Shown: piece after piece, positions 13,107 to 24,620 of the stretch
How the letters are laid out: every line of letters starts with the position of its first letter
Numbering within the stretch: position 1 is the first letter of the stretch
NCBI RefSeq assembly: GCF_008831285.2
Contig: NC_045148.1
Span: 4,340,001-4,404,000 of the forward strand
Direction of reading: 5' to 3'
DNA length: 64,000 bases
Origin: Nymphaea colorata
Taxonomy: Eukaryota; Streptophyta; Magnoliopsida; Nymphaeales; Nymphaeaceae
Program-made: the position numbers and the translations under genes
Notes under the pieces: model-generated
The model's input: only the letters and a program-made list of their open reading frames with translations
Told to the model about the DNA's origin: nothing
Databases searched by the model: none

Positions 13107-14560
13107 CCCCCCCCCCCCTCTTCTCTATCTCTCTCTCTCTCTCTCTTGCTAGACGGCCTATTCTGCTCTCAGTTTTTATGGCTCCCATCACAGCACCCCT
13201 AAAAATAGTTCCCCATTCTTGTCCCTTGGAATGTCTGGCAACTGACATTTCCCCGTTTTTTTCTCTTTCTGCTCACCATCCACCCTTCAGTGTTCTTTTT
13301 TTATTCACTAGCCTAATGGCTTTCTTGGAAGTTTTCACATAATGGACTACAGAGGGAGATGTTGAACCATAATCTTCGCAGCCAATTGAATTACGTGAAT
13401 AATAGAGAATCTAATCTATATATTCTTCACATATCATAAGATGCATGCTAAGTGTTGGAGCATTCAGACAGCCTAGAGACACGTGTTGAAGGCAACACCT
13501 ACCAAGGATTTGAATATTTGGACTGATATTATAAATGCCTACAGAATAAATAACCTTAGTATATATGGAACATTTTACTTTCTTGGAATGGATGAAACAT
13601 GATGCTTTTATCATTTTACTTATGTTGTGCTTATAATTCATGAGAACTGGTATACAAGAAAAAGAAGAATCATTTAAGTTTGCACAAAAGCAGAAAATGT
13701 GGTATCTTGTGATGCTTTATTTCATTGATTAGATCACAAAGTTGTTGTTTAATTGTTATTAATTTTAATGTCAAATAATATCATCTATTTTTTCAGTTTT
13801 ATAATACATAAAGTGTTTGCTTTATCTCAAATTTGTAAAATAAGATGCTTTGATTGTCAAACTTTATCTACTGAGTTGGTTCATTTGGTCATTTATTACA
13901 TGATTATAGACTTTCTTCCAAACAGTGAGAGGATGCCGAGCATGGTCATAGTCCTTCATAAGAGTGGTTGCTAATTCCAATGGTCAATCTGTTTTTCTCC
14001 CTTTTTCTTGATGCTCACTCGTCAAACACCTAAAAACCTTTCAAGCTTATTCATTCCAATAGTTCAAAAGCTTATTTTTCAAATTGTTGTTTAGTTTAAA
14101 AATAAATAAAACAGAAATTATTGTATTATTAAAAACAAACTAAAACATAAAAATATCATCACCATTGATTATTTTTCTCATTCATAAAACCTATCAAATT
14201 TTAGAATGAGATGACCTTTTCTCTCTTCCACTCTTTACTAAGGAAACTTTTCTGTACTAAATTAAGGTGTATAATTATAATTTTTACTACATGATTATAA
14301 ATTTTGTTCCAAGAAGTGAGTAGATGACAATCGTCCTCAAAAACCTCTACAAGAGTGGCTGCCAATTCCAATGATCACTGTTTTTCTCTTTCAAAATTTT
14401 ATTTAATTTAGAAGTAAATAGAACAAAATCATGGAAGTATTATAAAAAAAATAAAAAAAAAAATGTCACAGTTGATTATCTACAATTGTTTTTCTCTCAT
14501 CCTCTCGCATAGCCATCAAACACCCAAAAATGTCTCCACTCAAACTTTTTATAGTTTACC
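8449..14560. other. Intergenic stretch with no recognised gene
   Basis: No known protein or RNA family recognised on either strand. It contains a 20-bp poly(A) run at 8680-8699 and very T-rich DNA at 8800-9200. 10850-11050 has repeated GTGATGG and GCTGTC motifs resembling the subterminal repeats of CACTA elements, but no terminal CACTA ends. A long (TC)n/(C)n tract starts at 13063. Confidence 0.6.
13063..13146. repeat. (TC)n with embedded poly(C) microsatellite
   Basis: A TC run of about 42 bp, then about 15 C, then more TC. The SLSLSL and EREREREE frames that cross it are artefacts. Confidence 0.95.
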
Positions 14561-14872
14561 TATGAAAAAACTTGTGTAAGAGACTAGAGGAGCACTGAAC
14601 GAGATCGAGGAGGGAGAAAAACGAATTGGGCACAGAGAGAATGGAAATAGAGAGAAAGAAAAGAGACAAGAAAAAAGAGAATAGCTTGCTACTTTTCATT
14701 GATCTTTCACACTTATATACAAGATTTCAACAACATTTGGCTCATCTTATCCCAAAACTTTCAAGCTCATCCAATGCTGCAGCTTCACGCGAGTTCATCT
14801 AAATGAAATGCTTATCCTTAAGACAAGCAACAAATAAGGAGAAGATGAGATAAGGAAAATCTTTTTTTAACA
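14561..14872 (-). repeat. Copia 3' LTR
   Basis: About 312 bp, homologous to 19385-19678. On the minus strand it begins TGTTAAAAAAAG right after the polypurine tract. The outer TG..CA dinucleotide on the left is mutated (TA on the plus strand). Confidence 0.85.
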
Positions 14873-17800
14873 CTTCCCCTCAAACTGAGCAGAAAGATTT
14901 CTTACACTCAGTTTGGATAGAAGATGATTAAATGATTCCTTGCCTAAAGCCTTAGTGAATAAGTTTGCCAGCTGATCTTTGCTGTTAATGTAACTGGTTT
15001 TCACTAGACCTTGATTTATTTTTTCTCGGACCACATGACAGTCTAAATCTATATGCTTGGTACGTTCATGAAAAACTGGATTGGCTGCAATATGCATGGC
15101 AGCTTGATTGTCGCAATATAGATTTGCCAGTTGTGAATGTCTCACGCCTAGATCCGTCAACAGGAACTTTAAACAACTCACTTCACATAAGGCATTTGTC
15201 ATTGCCCAGTATTCTACTTCTGCAAAGGAGCAAGATACTATGGGCTGTTTTTTTGTCTTCCATGAAATTAGAGAATCACCAAGGAGAACACAGTAACCAG
15301 TTACTAACCTTCGTGTTTCATGACACGCCACCCAATCAGAGTCACAGAATACACTCATTTGAAGATTAGTTTGTTTGCTAAGGACAGTGCCTTGTCCTGG
15401 CTTCAACTTGATATACTTGACCACTCTTAATGCAACTTGAAGATGTATCTCACGTGGTGTTTGCATGAAACAACTTAACAAGTGAACTGCAAATTGAATA
15501 TTGGGCCTTGTTATACTTAAATAGATTAGTCATTCTACTAGCTTCTATACGTAGTCGGATCTCTTAGCAACTGACTTTGTGTGGAGTCGAGTCCGTGCTT
15601 TTGTTCCATTGGAAATTCCATGGCTTGGCACCTAACATACATGTTTCGCTTATAATGTTGAGAGAATACTTTTGCTGCGAAACATAAATTTGTATGCTTG
15701 AACGGGCAATTTCTAGACCCAAAAAATATTTAAGAGTACCAAGATCTTTCATACGAAATTTTTGACATAAAAATTGCTTAAATTTGTCAATCTGCTCCTT
15801 GGTGTTGCCCGTACTAATAAGGTCATCCACATAAACAAGAACAACAACAAAAAAATTGACCTTGTTTGTAAGTGAACATTGTGTGATCAGCCTTTGATTG
15901 ACTGAATCCAAACTCCACTAGTGCCAACAATAACTTGTGAAACCAATTTCAAGGAGACTGTTTGAGACCGTAAAGAGATTTATGTAATTTACATACTAGA
16001 TTCTCCTCCTTACGGTCATATCCTGGTGGAACTTGCATATAAACTTCTTCAAGTAAATCGCCATGAAGAAAGGCATTATTCACATCCATTTGGTATAGTA
16101 ACCAATCATTTGCCGTAGCAACTGAAAGTAAAGTTTGGACAGTTACCATTTTTGCGACTGGTACAAATGTCTCATTGTAGTCGAGTCCTTCATATTGGGA
16201 ATAACCTTTGGCAACCAGTTGTACCTTGTATTGCTCAATAGTACCATCTAATTTGAACTTGATTTTGTAAACCCACTTACAACCGATGGGCTTAACTCCT
16301 TCTAGCAATGTGGTCATCGTCCAAGTGTTGTTTTCCTTTAGTGCACTAATTTCTGAGTTCATTGCCTCTCGCCACTCCCTATGTCCAATTGCCTCTTCAA
16401 AGGTTTTTGGTTCAGATGTGGACACTATGGCTACTAAGAAACGAGAGTGTTGAGGAGAGAAATGAGAAAGTGAAATAAAGTTAGAAAGAGGATACCTTGT
16501 ACCTTTCATTTCACTATACGTCGAGATACCATTGATCGAGGGAGCCGAAATAAGAGAGCAATAGAAATCTCGCATCCAAGTAACTAGCCGTTTTGGACGA
16601 GTGGATCTTCTCAATGATTTGGTGGGCTCTGGTTCAGCAATGGAGCTTGATGCACTCGATTGAGGTGGTTGAACAACCTCACTTGATGACTTAGGTAATG
16701 GGTCATTGTCATGATCAATGGACAGATCTGGTGGGTTATGATTTTGTTTAGGTGTAGGTGTATTTGGGCTGTTGTTATCATGAATAATGTTATCCAAGGG
16801 ACTAACTTAGTCAACTTGAGTAATTGGCAAAGACAATACGGGCAAACTTTCATTCTCTCTTTCTTGTTGGAAGGGCCAAATATTTTTATAGAAAAAAACA
16901 TCTCGATTAGTAAAAAACCTTTTACTTTTTAGATCATATACTTTGTATGCTTTCTGTCCTTCAGGGTAACAAAAAAATATGCATTTATGAGCTCTAAAAT
17001 CAAATTTATCTCTACTGTGGTCATTGTTTGTAGCATAACAAAGTGATCCAAAAATACACAAATGCTTGAAGTTTGGTTTTTTGTTAAACAATTTTCCAAA
17101 TGGTGACTTTCCTTTCGAAACCAGAGTTGGGATGCAGTTGATTAAGTAAGCTGCTATTCAAACACACTCTCCCCAAAAATGTTTTGGTAAATTTGCGTCA
17201 AAACGCAATGCTTTAGCAATTTCTAAAAGATGTCAATGTTTTCGCTCTACTACTTCATTCTGTTGTGAAGTAGCGACACAACTGTGTTGTTGTAAATTAC
17301 CTTGCATTTGAAAGAAAGATTTTACTTCATATGAAAAAAATTTAGACCCATTATCTGAGCGAACATTATTAATACAGACTCCAAACTGATTTTTAATCAT
17401 GGCAAAAAAAAAATTTCATGAGATGAAATGTTTCATGTTTATGTCTCATTGGAAAAACCCATGTAGATCTTGTATATTCATCAACTATACTTAAAAAATA
17501 ATGTGCTCCAGTAAGAGTGGACTGAGTATATGGCCCCCAAATATCACAGTGTATTAACTCAAAAGGCTTTGATGTTTCAATACTACTTAAATCAAATTTT
17601 AAGTGAGTTTGCTTTGCGCGATGACAAGGATCACAAAAAATTTCTTTATTCAAATCACAATTCAAACCTGTATAAGAATCAACAAGCTTAAGACAAGAAA
17701 GAGAATGATGACTGAATCGCCTATGCCAGGGAACTTGGGAAGAGGACACAATGAAGCAGCTTGTGGATGAAGTCATTGGATCGAGTTCATATATGTCTTC

Positions 17801-18196
17801 TCTTTCTTTACCCTAACCAATTGTCATCCTTGACGCCAGGTCCTGCAAGACACAATGGGTAGGAAAGAAAGTTATGGAACAATTTAGTGTTTTGGTCAAT
17901 TGACTCACAGAGAGTAGGTTCACTTTGAAAGAGAGAATATGCATGGAATTTTCAAAAGTGAAATGTGGTAGTTTAACATCACCAGATTGATGACCAGTTA
18001 TTGTATGTCCGTTAGGTAAGTTTATAGGTACTTGGCAATTTGTTGGTTTTTGAACTAGAGAATTATCGGCACAAATGTGCTTATTTGCTCTGGAATCGAT
18101 AATCCAAGGAAGATGGGATGAACGTATATTACCTGCAAAATTGATAGAGGCAGGCGGAGTTCTAACAATTGATAAGAGTTTATGATACTCATCCAT
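14867..18196 (-). pseudogene. Copia pol polyprotein pseudogene (PR-IN-RT-RNase H)
   Basis: Read from right to left. Protease has WIIDSRANKHIC near 18105-18070, with Gly of the catalytic DSGA changed to Arg. GAG-pre-integrase has WHRRFSHHS and then FCDPCHRAKQTH (HHCC zinc site) at 17730-17600. Integrase core runs 17600-16807, broken by a stop in GECV*IAAYLIN near 17155 and by frame changes. RT begins [18 protein letters not shown] near 16405, runs through [11 protein letters not shown], is cut by a stop at SP* near 15948, and resumes with [11 protein letters not shown] (catalytic YVDD intact). RNase H has YCDNQAAMHIAANPVFHERT and ends with a stop at 14867, inside the LTR. The several inactivating lesions mean it encodes no working polyprotein. 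Confidence 0.9.
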
Positions 18197-18199
18197 AGT

Positions 18200-19372
18200 G
18201 AATGAGGGTACAACTTCCTTGGAAGATTGACAGCCAAAGAAACTAGGCTTGCATGGGGGTCCACCAGCCTTTGTTTATGAATGGTAGCTGGAACAAGTGG
18301 TGGCCGAAAGTTGGGATCAAATATCACCTAGGAACTTTCATAGCCATTAGTATCTTCCAGTCTGCCAATATTCTTTGTTGTCAACACCATGACTGCTCCT
18401 CATTGGAAAAAAAAAAAAACAGAGAGCCTGCACTATTTCTGTTATGATGGAGCAGAGTCGTGGCCTCCGGACACCAAAAACACTTGGATTAAGAGAAGAG
18501 AAACGCCGCAAGGAAGGCGGCAGAAATCTAGAAGATCCGGTGGACACAAGAATCTCCTCTCGGCAGCTCTTGTTCTCAGCTTACAGGTTCAGCTCTATAG
18601 CAGGTTCTCTCAACCCTTCACTAGTCGCAAACTCAAGCAGTCATATTTTCTTGTGTTCAGAGCTCAAGAGGAACCCAACATGAATGAGTATTGAGGATTC
18701 AATTGCCGGCTTTGCACTGGCAGTCGCAGGATTCCGTTACGGCTCTGCTTCTTAACTCTATTTCCTGCTCCTTCTTCGACAACAGACTCACAAACAACAA
18801 GATTACCTCCAAGCACAGCAAAAGATCATGTTCTAAACATGAGAATAATCAAGCGAACATAAGGATTGGAAACGTCACCAGATTTCTCAGAAAAACCCAA
18901 TCTTTGGCACAATTGGGAAAGCAGAAGAGAAACCGGTCGTGGTTGTCGTAGACGGCTTCCTGAGTTGCAGGCGATGAGAAAGGCATCGGGTGCTCTCTGG
19001 TCTCCTCTATTCGCGTGGCTTCTCTATTTCAAGAATCAGAAGGGAGGAGGAAAGGTCTTGTCTGACAAAGTGAAGAGCGGAAGCAGCACGCAGCAGACGA
19101 GAGGCTAGACACTTATCGTCTCTCGTTGGAACACCTCGCTGAAAAGAGGGAAGTCCTAGGAAGTGCGAGGAGCAGCGGCGGCAGTGACAGCCCTAATCAG
19201 GCGACGGCTGGCAACGTCTACGTCATCTGGCATTACCGAAAATCAGGCTTAATCAGGCAGCAAATAAAAAGGAGGGCGTTGGTTGATCATCTGCAGTGAT
19301 GGCCCTCAAGTTTCCGAAACAAGAAAGGATGGCACACAGGCAGCCCTGTGGAATCTCCCCTTTCTCTCTTTA
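18200..19372 (-). other. Copia leader region without recognisable gag
   Basis: Lies between the primer-binding site and the protease. Much of it is more GC-rich than the surroundings, and I could not find a CCHC zinc knuckle or other gag motif in any frame. It is either a long untranslated leader left after deletion of gag, or foreign sequence that replaced gag. Confidence 0.5.
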
Positions 19373-19384
19373 GCTCTGATACCA
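19373..19384 (-). other. Copia primer-binding site
   Basis: TGGTATCAGAGC on the minus strand, complementary to the 3' end of plant initiator tRNA-Met, exactly adjacent to the 5' LTR end at 19385. Confidence 0.9.
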
Positions 19385-19678
19385 TGTGAAAAAACTTGTG
19401 TAAGAGACTAGACGAGAGTTGAACGAGATCGAGGAGAGAAAAAAACGAATTGCGCACAGAGAGAATGGAAATAGAGAGAAAGAAAGGAGACGAGAATAAA
19501 GAGAATAGCTTGCTACTTTTCATTGATCTTTCACACTTATATACAAGATTTCAACACCATTTGACTCATCTTATCCCACAACTTTCTAGCTCATCCAATG
19601 CTGCAGCTTCACGCGAGTTCATCCAAATGAAATGCTTATCATTAAGATAAGCATCAAATAAGGAGGAGATGAGAAACA
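19385..19678 (-). repeat. Copia 5' LTR
   Basis: About 294 bp, homologous to 14561-14872, starting TGTGAAAAAAC on the plus strand. The outer end is shortened relative to the left copy. It ends 7 bp before the first base of the neighbouring gypsy LTR. Confidence 0.85.
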
Positions 19679-19685
19679 CACTTCA

Positions 19686-21310
19686 TGTAGTGACCTTGAA
19701 TTTTCCTCTTATGTAAGAGCTTTGAATTCAAAGGTTTATCATATTTTGGTGTCCACATTATGTTTTAGATTTCAAATTTAGATTCAAAGTGTCGCACTAA
19801 GATTCAAAATGAAAAATTCGGAGTTTGAAAATAATATAATGGTAAAAGTGTAATTATTTAATTTTGTGCATCCAATATTTTTGGGTAAATTCCATTTTAA
19901 TATCCTAAGATATTTACGTATGAGGGAATGGACCTCCCTGAAATTTTAAATTTAACTCCTAAAGAGTGGGAATTATTCCTATTTAAGACTTCATTATTCT
20001 TAAGTAGTGGGTGGCTACCATAAAATGATAGCTTATTATGCAAATAATTTAAAATAACCAATTTTTTACTTTAAGAAGAGTTGAAGAGTTGTGGAAAAAT
20101 ATATCATCAAAGATTACGAATAATAATGACATAATTGCCCATCCTCATGTCTATTTTTTTCCCTTTGTATATAATAAATAAGGAATTTATATTATGTATT
20201 CTATTCAAATATGTTTGAGAGCTAATTAAATAAACGCTTTGTGGTGTTTTGGACCTTTAGAAATTATACGCCCTTTTAAATTTTGAAGTGACTCTTGGTT
20301 ATTTTAAAGTAAAAAAATGAGTGCATTAGAATGGTGGGCTTAGAAGGCATTTATTTCAGTAACTCTCACCTTAGGTAAGACCTATAAAAGGGGGTTTTAA
20401 GACACCTCCCAACCTCATTCCCACTTTTTTGCTGATAGAGTAAAATCTGGAGGCCCTTCTTTTGCTTAGATAAAGTATTTCTACTCAATATTTGGCTAAG
20501 CACCCAACCCTTATGAACTTAGCTTAAGTTCTAAGCATTTTTGAGCAGAAAAAGAGGTCATATAAGGTGTCAGAAGGCTCATATAGCAAAAACAAAGTAA
20601 GTCTAAGGAGGAAAGCTAGAGTCATGGATATGTCGGTGGTCTTGGTTCCAAAGGAAGTCGTTCTTTGTGTATTTTGCCAAACCAGTAGGTACCTGGTGCT
20701 TCTTTAAGTGCTTTAGGATTTATCTATAATAAATTATGTGTTGACGAAGGTAAATTTCTATAGGGTTCTAATCAAGTTGCCCATAAAGTAATTTAAAGTT
20801 AGATTCACTGAAAAAGCTAACAAGTAACATACAATGGTAGTTAAACAAGAATCCATGCTAGACTAGATTGTTTGTTTACTTTATGATCTTGTAAATTATG
20901 CTCGAATTGCTTTATTATTTTGGAAATGAGTGTTTGATTATGGATATTGAAGAGAGAATAAGTTGAATGTAATGCTTGGAATCTCTACGGTGTTTAAGAA
21001 TAAGTTCGATATATGCATACAATATGATTGCTGATTGAGTTATACTATTGTTACAACATAGTTGTGTTTTAATAATGATAGAAATTTATTTCAAAGCAAT
21101 TTATGACAAACAAAAATAGTCTGAAAATTTTGACATACTGAACAAACTATACTATTAATTTCATCAAAGATGGATTTATGGTTTGTTCATAAAAATCCCT
21201 CAAATTATACCTCATTTTCAAATCCACGTAGTTTTCATTTTCTTACAGACTGTGGTGGAAAGTTTATTTCTGCAAATATATAGGCCAAAATTAGTAAGAC
21301 TAATTGAGAT
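19686..21310 (+). repeat. Gypsy 5' LTR
   Basis: About 1.6 kb, colinear with 27627-29387. It contains CCTATAAAAG (near 20391-20399), a TATA-type core promoter expected in the LTR. It has about 170 bp (roughly 20220-20390) that the right LTR lacks. The end coordinate is set by where similarity to the right copy fades. Confidence 0.75.
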
Positions 21311-22233
21311 TGAAAGCTAACATCTTCATGCATGTTCACCTCAAGAATCTCGGTTATTGGATTTTTGGTTATTATTGAAACTACTATGATTTATGCTTTT
21401 TTTTTGAATGGTATTGAGCTGCTGAATTTCAATAAATCATCACATATTCAAATGAAGTTGAGTTTTTCAGTGTTTCTTCTCAAGTGATTCATGTTGCTGG
21501 AGAATATTTGACAAAGGCTAAAACTTTATGTTTGATTTTATATGTTTTTTAATTTCAAACAAATATTCAATTCTATTAAAAGGGATTTTATCCAATTCGA
21601 CTCTGGTTTAACAAAAAAAAATTTAAAAATTACTTTTAATTTTTTTTCAATGAAAATTGGACATTTAGTTCTTGGCACCTCACTCCAGAAAATTTAACTT
21701 CTCTATTTCCCTTGCAAACATAGTGTTTAAGTTAGTATTCTAGCTGAGTTAAATTATAAACTATTATGTAAGGCTCATCTCTGAAAATTACTAAGTCTAA
21801 ATTATGATTAAAGTATGACTTTTGTATAAATGTATTTCTTTTTTATTTATGGATTTTATTGGAAATGAATTGTATGAACATAGTATATATAGAGACCCAA
21901 CAACTCATATATTGCTTAGAAAGAACGCTTAAGTGCAAAGATGTTATAGCACAAAAATGGGTTTTGACCATATTTCCATGTTAAAAGATATGAAAGAAAA
22001 GTTACATGAATTATGTTTATTTAGATAAAAACAATTGTAGTGTTTGGGTGTGTTAATTTCTTATAAATTTTGTAATATTTATTATTAGTTCACAGACCAA
22101 AATGTTTTGAATACTTGAACAAAAAATGGTTCTTCAATCTACTTGGAGTGTATGAGGTACAATGGGTCTGAGACCATCATTGTGTATTTTGGAGAGCAAG
22201 GCATCTTCTTTTGATCCACCCAACCTAGATCCT

Positions 22234-22236
22234 TAA
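22234..22236. other. Left target-site duplication (TAA) of the Pack-type element
   Basis: TAA immediately precedes the terminal inverted repeat and is repeated at 25332-25334 immediately after the other end. Removing the element leaves a continuous ATCCTTAAGGGGAACC. Confidence 0.75.
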
Positions 22237-22660
22237 GAGGGCGTTTGATGGTCACAGGACACACGGAACAGGACACGCGTGTTCTGTTCCATTGAGTTTT
22301 ACATCAAACACCGTCCACAGAACAGGATGGACACGACGGACAGTTGGACAGGGACTATAAATTATTCTTTGTTCCATGCTGTTCCGAGCTAACCCTCGGA
22401 ACAGCGTGGAACAGAACAGCCTCCTGCCCCCGATCGGCCCTCGCTTTCTCTCCTCCTCCGTCTCTTTGGCGAGCTGGTCACCCTTTCTCTTTCTCTCCTT
22501 CTTCTCCGTCTCTGCCCCCGAGCTGCCCTCGCCCTCGTCGAAAGATCACTGTATATTTTAACTGCGAAATCTGTCACCGATCAATCTAGTTTGCTCTCCT
22601 TCTCCATCGTCTTCGGCTTTCCTGCATCTTATGTTATCGTCTTCCGCAAGGAAAAGGAGG

Positions 22661-22854
22661 ATGAGTTCTATAGGAACCAAGGGCGGGCATGGGAAACTGA
22701 AGTCATCTAAGTCGGTATTTCGGTCGCAGAAGGCCAGTCTGCAATTTCCGGTGGGTAGATCGCCCGATTTCTCAAAGCCGGAAAGTATGTTGAGCGAGTT
22801 GGTGCGGGTGCGCCTCTCTACCTCTTTTCCATGCTCGAGTATCTCGCAGCCGAG
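22661..22854 (+). pseudogene. Captured histone H2A (H2A.X-like) first exon, frameshifted
   Basis: Begins [12 protein letters not shown], then SSKSV and LQFPVGR: the N-terminal tail and start of the histone fold of canonical/X-type plant H2A. After GR one base is missing (near 22761). Shifting frame restores [19 protein letters not shown] and then LEYLAAE, so the fragment is an H2A exon with a 1-nt deletion. It ends GCCGAG followed by GTATTG, the place (AAE/V) where plant H2A genes commonly have an intron, and intron-like T-rich DNA follows. The rest of the fold (LELAGNAARDN onward) and the C-terminus are absent from the element. Substitutions such as VFRSQ for VSRSQ suggest relaxed constraint. 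Confidence 0.85.
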
Positions 22855-23360
22855 GTATTGATTAAAAGGAAGTTATGATATTCGTTTCTGATTATATGTC
22901 TTTGTTCGTTAGATTGTTTTCTAATGATTCAATCTAGGGTTTTCGTTTTTAAATCTGTGATTCGGTGCGATCTTGAATCAGTTCCTTTTTCCACCGATGT
23001 TTTCTTTTCATTCTTCCAACGAGTGAGTGACTATTGCCCCTAAAACCGATGAAAGAAATGGCTGTTTTTATTTCCAGTTTGTCTTTCGCTTGTAGTATTT
23101 GGTTTCCCCTTTTAGTATGTGTTGGTGGAGAACGAAAAGGAGTCTTTAGTTGATGTTCTTAGTCTTGGAACTTCTTCCTGATTTTTTTTCCATCTGGAAA
23201 ATAAAAGCGATCCCTTTTGGTCAGTTTTGTTTTTGCCTATTATTTTCTTTTGAAGATTCGTTCTATTTAGCAACATCACAATCTTTTCCTCTTCATTTTG
23301 TTTTGTTGTTCTCTGGATCTCATTGAATTTCTTTCCTGTATAATCTGTTGGGGAGTTCGA

Positions 23361-23561
23361 TCTACATTATCTAATTTGGTCGACCGGATCATTGATGACC
23401 ACATGGCGAGGATGGGGAGCAAAGCTGACCAACACCCCGACAAGGTGGATGAGCTTCTAGCCTTTATCGGAGATGTTGCCTTTGCAGGAACAGGGGATGC
23501 GCCGGATGAAGCTGCCCTCTCTATAAAGCTCACAAGAGATAACATCAAAGCCATAATCATG
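23361..23561 (+). pseudogene. Captured cytochrome P450 fragment (CYP84/F5H-like, before the I helix)
   Basis: 67 codons reading LVDRIIDDHMARM, then DKVDELLAFIGDVAF, then LSIKLTRDNIKAIIM. The last string matches the region just before the oxygen-binding I helix of CYP84 enzymes (ferulate/coniferaldehyde 5-hydroxylases of syringyl lignin synthesis); their usual continuation, DVMFGGTET, is missing. The fragment ends ATCATG followed by GTAATC, which is either a splice donor or the capture edge. No heme-binding Cys region is present, so it cannot be a functional P450. The family call rests on the KLTRDNIKAIIM block plus the VDELLAF spacing; another CYP71-clan family is possible. Confidence 0.75.
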
Positions 23562-24361
23562 GTAATCTTCATCCCCCTTTCTCTCCTTCTCTCTCATTCT
23601 CTCTCTGCATAGAGCCACTTCGCCGTGGTGGATTTTTCTGCCTGAACTTTTTCTTTACATTTTCCGACTTAGTAATTATAAATATAAAAGGTCATGAATG
23701 AAAAGAAAGGGAAGCAGATTCATGGGTGGTTCAAAATTTTCTGTACGATTATGTCTTCTTCTTGATTTGATCATGCTTACAAAATGTTTGATGATGCATT
23801 AAGTACTAATTCATGGAATCATGGTGCTTGAGGCTCAAGTGTGGTTTATGCAAAGATAGATCATTTGGTTTGAACGACTACCATTAACTATACATCCTTT
23901 TAACTATACATCCTTGAGATCCTTCTATTGTGATTCTTGATATGCATAACCATACCGCCATACCTTTTATGTGTGGTTGCCTTTTCATGTACAACATTGT
24001 TTCAATTTCCTTTTGGAAAGTTCATAAAACGATTGAAATATGTGAACCTAGGATCCTCTTGAGGATATGTATAACCACTTTTGGTAAAAAGCAGCTCTCC
24101 AAAACCTGGAGCATACCAAGTCCTTGCTATATAAAAGTTACGTTCAGGATACCTATATGCAGTTTTATGTTTCATACACCAAATGTCCTTAGTGCATGCA
24201 AGTGTAGGCATGCATTTGGTAATTTGGTGTGCAGATACAACTTTTGACTTTTTGAAAGAATACATGATGACACCAGCCCCTCAATATTTCTTTTTCGATT
24301 ATCAGTTTCTAGTTTGTATTTATTGAGTCTGCTTCTAAGCATATGGTGAATGTGTAAGTAG

Positions 24362-24620
24362 GTGCTTGGAGGAAGGGGCAGAGGAGTTCATAGTGAAGCC
24401 GGTGAAGCCCTCTGATTTGAAGAGGTTGAAGGATTATCTTGTTGGGAAGAAGGTGGTGGAGCAAGTAGGAGAGGGGATTCAAGCTCAATCGTGCAAAAGG
24501 AAGCTGCCCTCCTCCCCGTTATCACCATCACCATCGTCCTCATCTTTACTGCCATGCAATGACCTTGATGTCATTCCCCCTGCATCACCCTCTTCATCGC
24601 AGCCTCCATGGCCAGACTAG
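24362..24620 (+). pseudogene. Captured last exon of a type-A response regulator
   Basis: After an acceptor (GTAAGTAG/G) the frame reads CLEEGAEEFIVKPVKPSDLKRL, then KDYLVGKK, then a Ser/Pro-rich tail ending PPWPD and a stop at 24620. CLEEGAEEF-x-x-KPVK-x-SD is the hallmark of the receiver-domain C-terminus (the Lys of the KPVK motif is present) of plant type-A cytokinin response regulators, negative regulators of the His-Asp phosphorelay. The intron phase before Cys matches that family. The reading frame is intact. An AATAAA at 24776 suggests the gene's 3' end and polyadenylation signal came with it. The phospho-accepting Asp part of the receiver is absent, so it is not a complete regulator. 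Confidence 0.85.

Larger units (their letters stand above)
14561..19678 (-). mobile_element. Ty1/copia LTR retrotransposon, degenerate, gag not found
   Basis: Two direct repeats serve as LTRs (14561-14872 and 19385-19678). Directly inside the right LTR is TGGTATCAGAGC on the minus strand (19384-19373), the initiator-tRNA-Met primer-binding site. Inside the left LTR is a polypurine tract, TTTGAGGGGAAG (minus strand, next to 14873). Pol domains follow in copia order: protease, integrase, RT, RNase H. The LTRs differ at several percent of sites; the right one lacks about 20 bp near its outer end, and the left one starts TA instead of TG. I found no clear target-site duplication. About 1.1 kb between the PBS and the protease has no recognisable gag, so the element is non-autonomous. 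It abuts the gypsy LTR at 19686. Confidence 0.9.
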
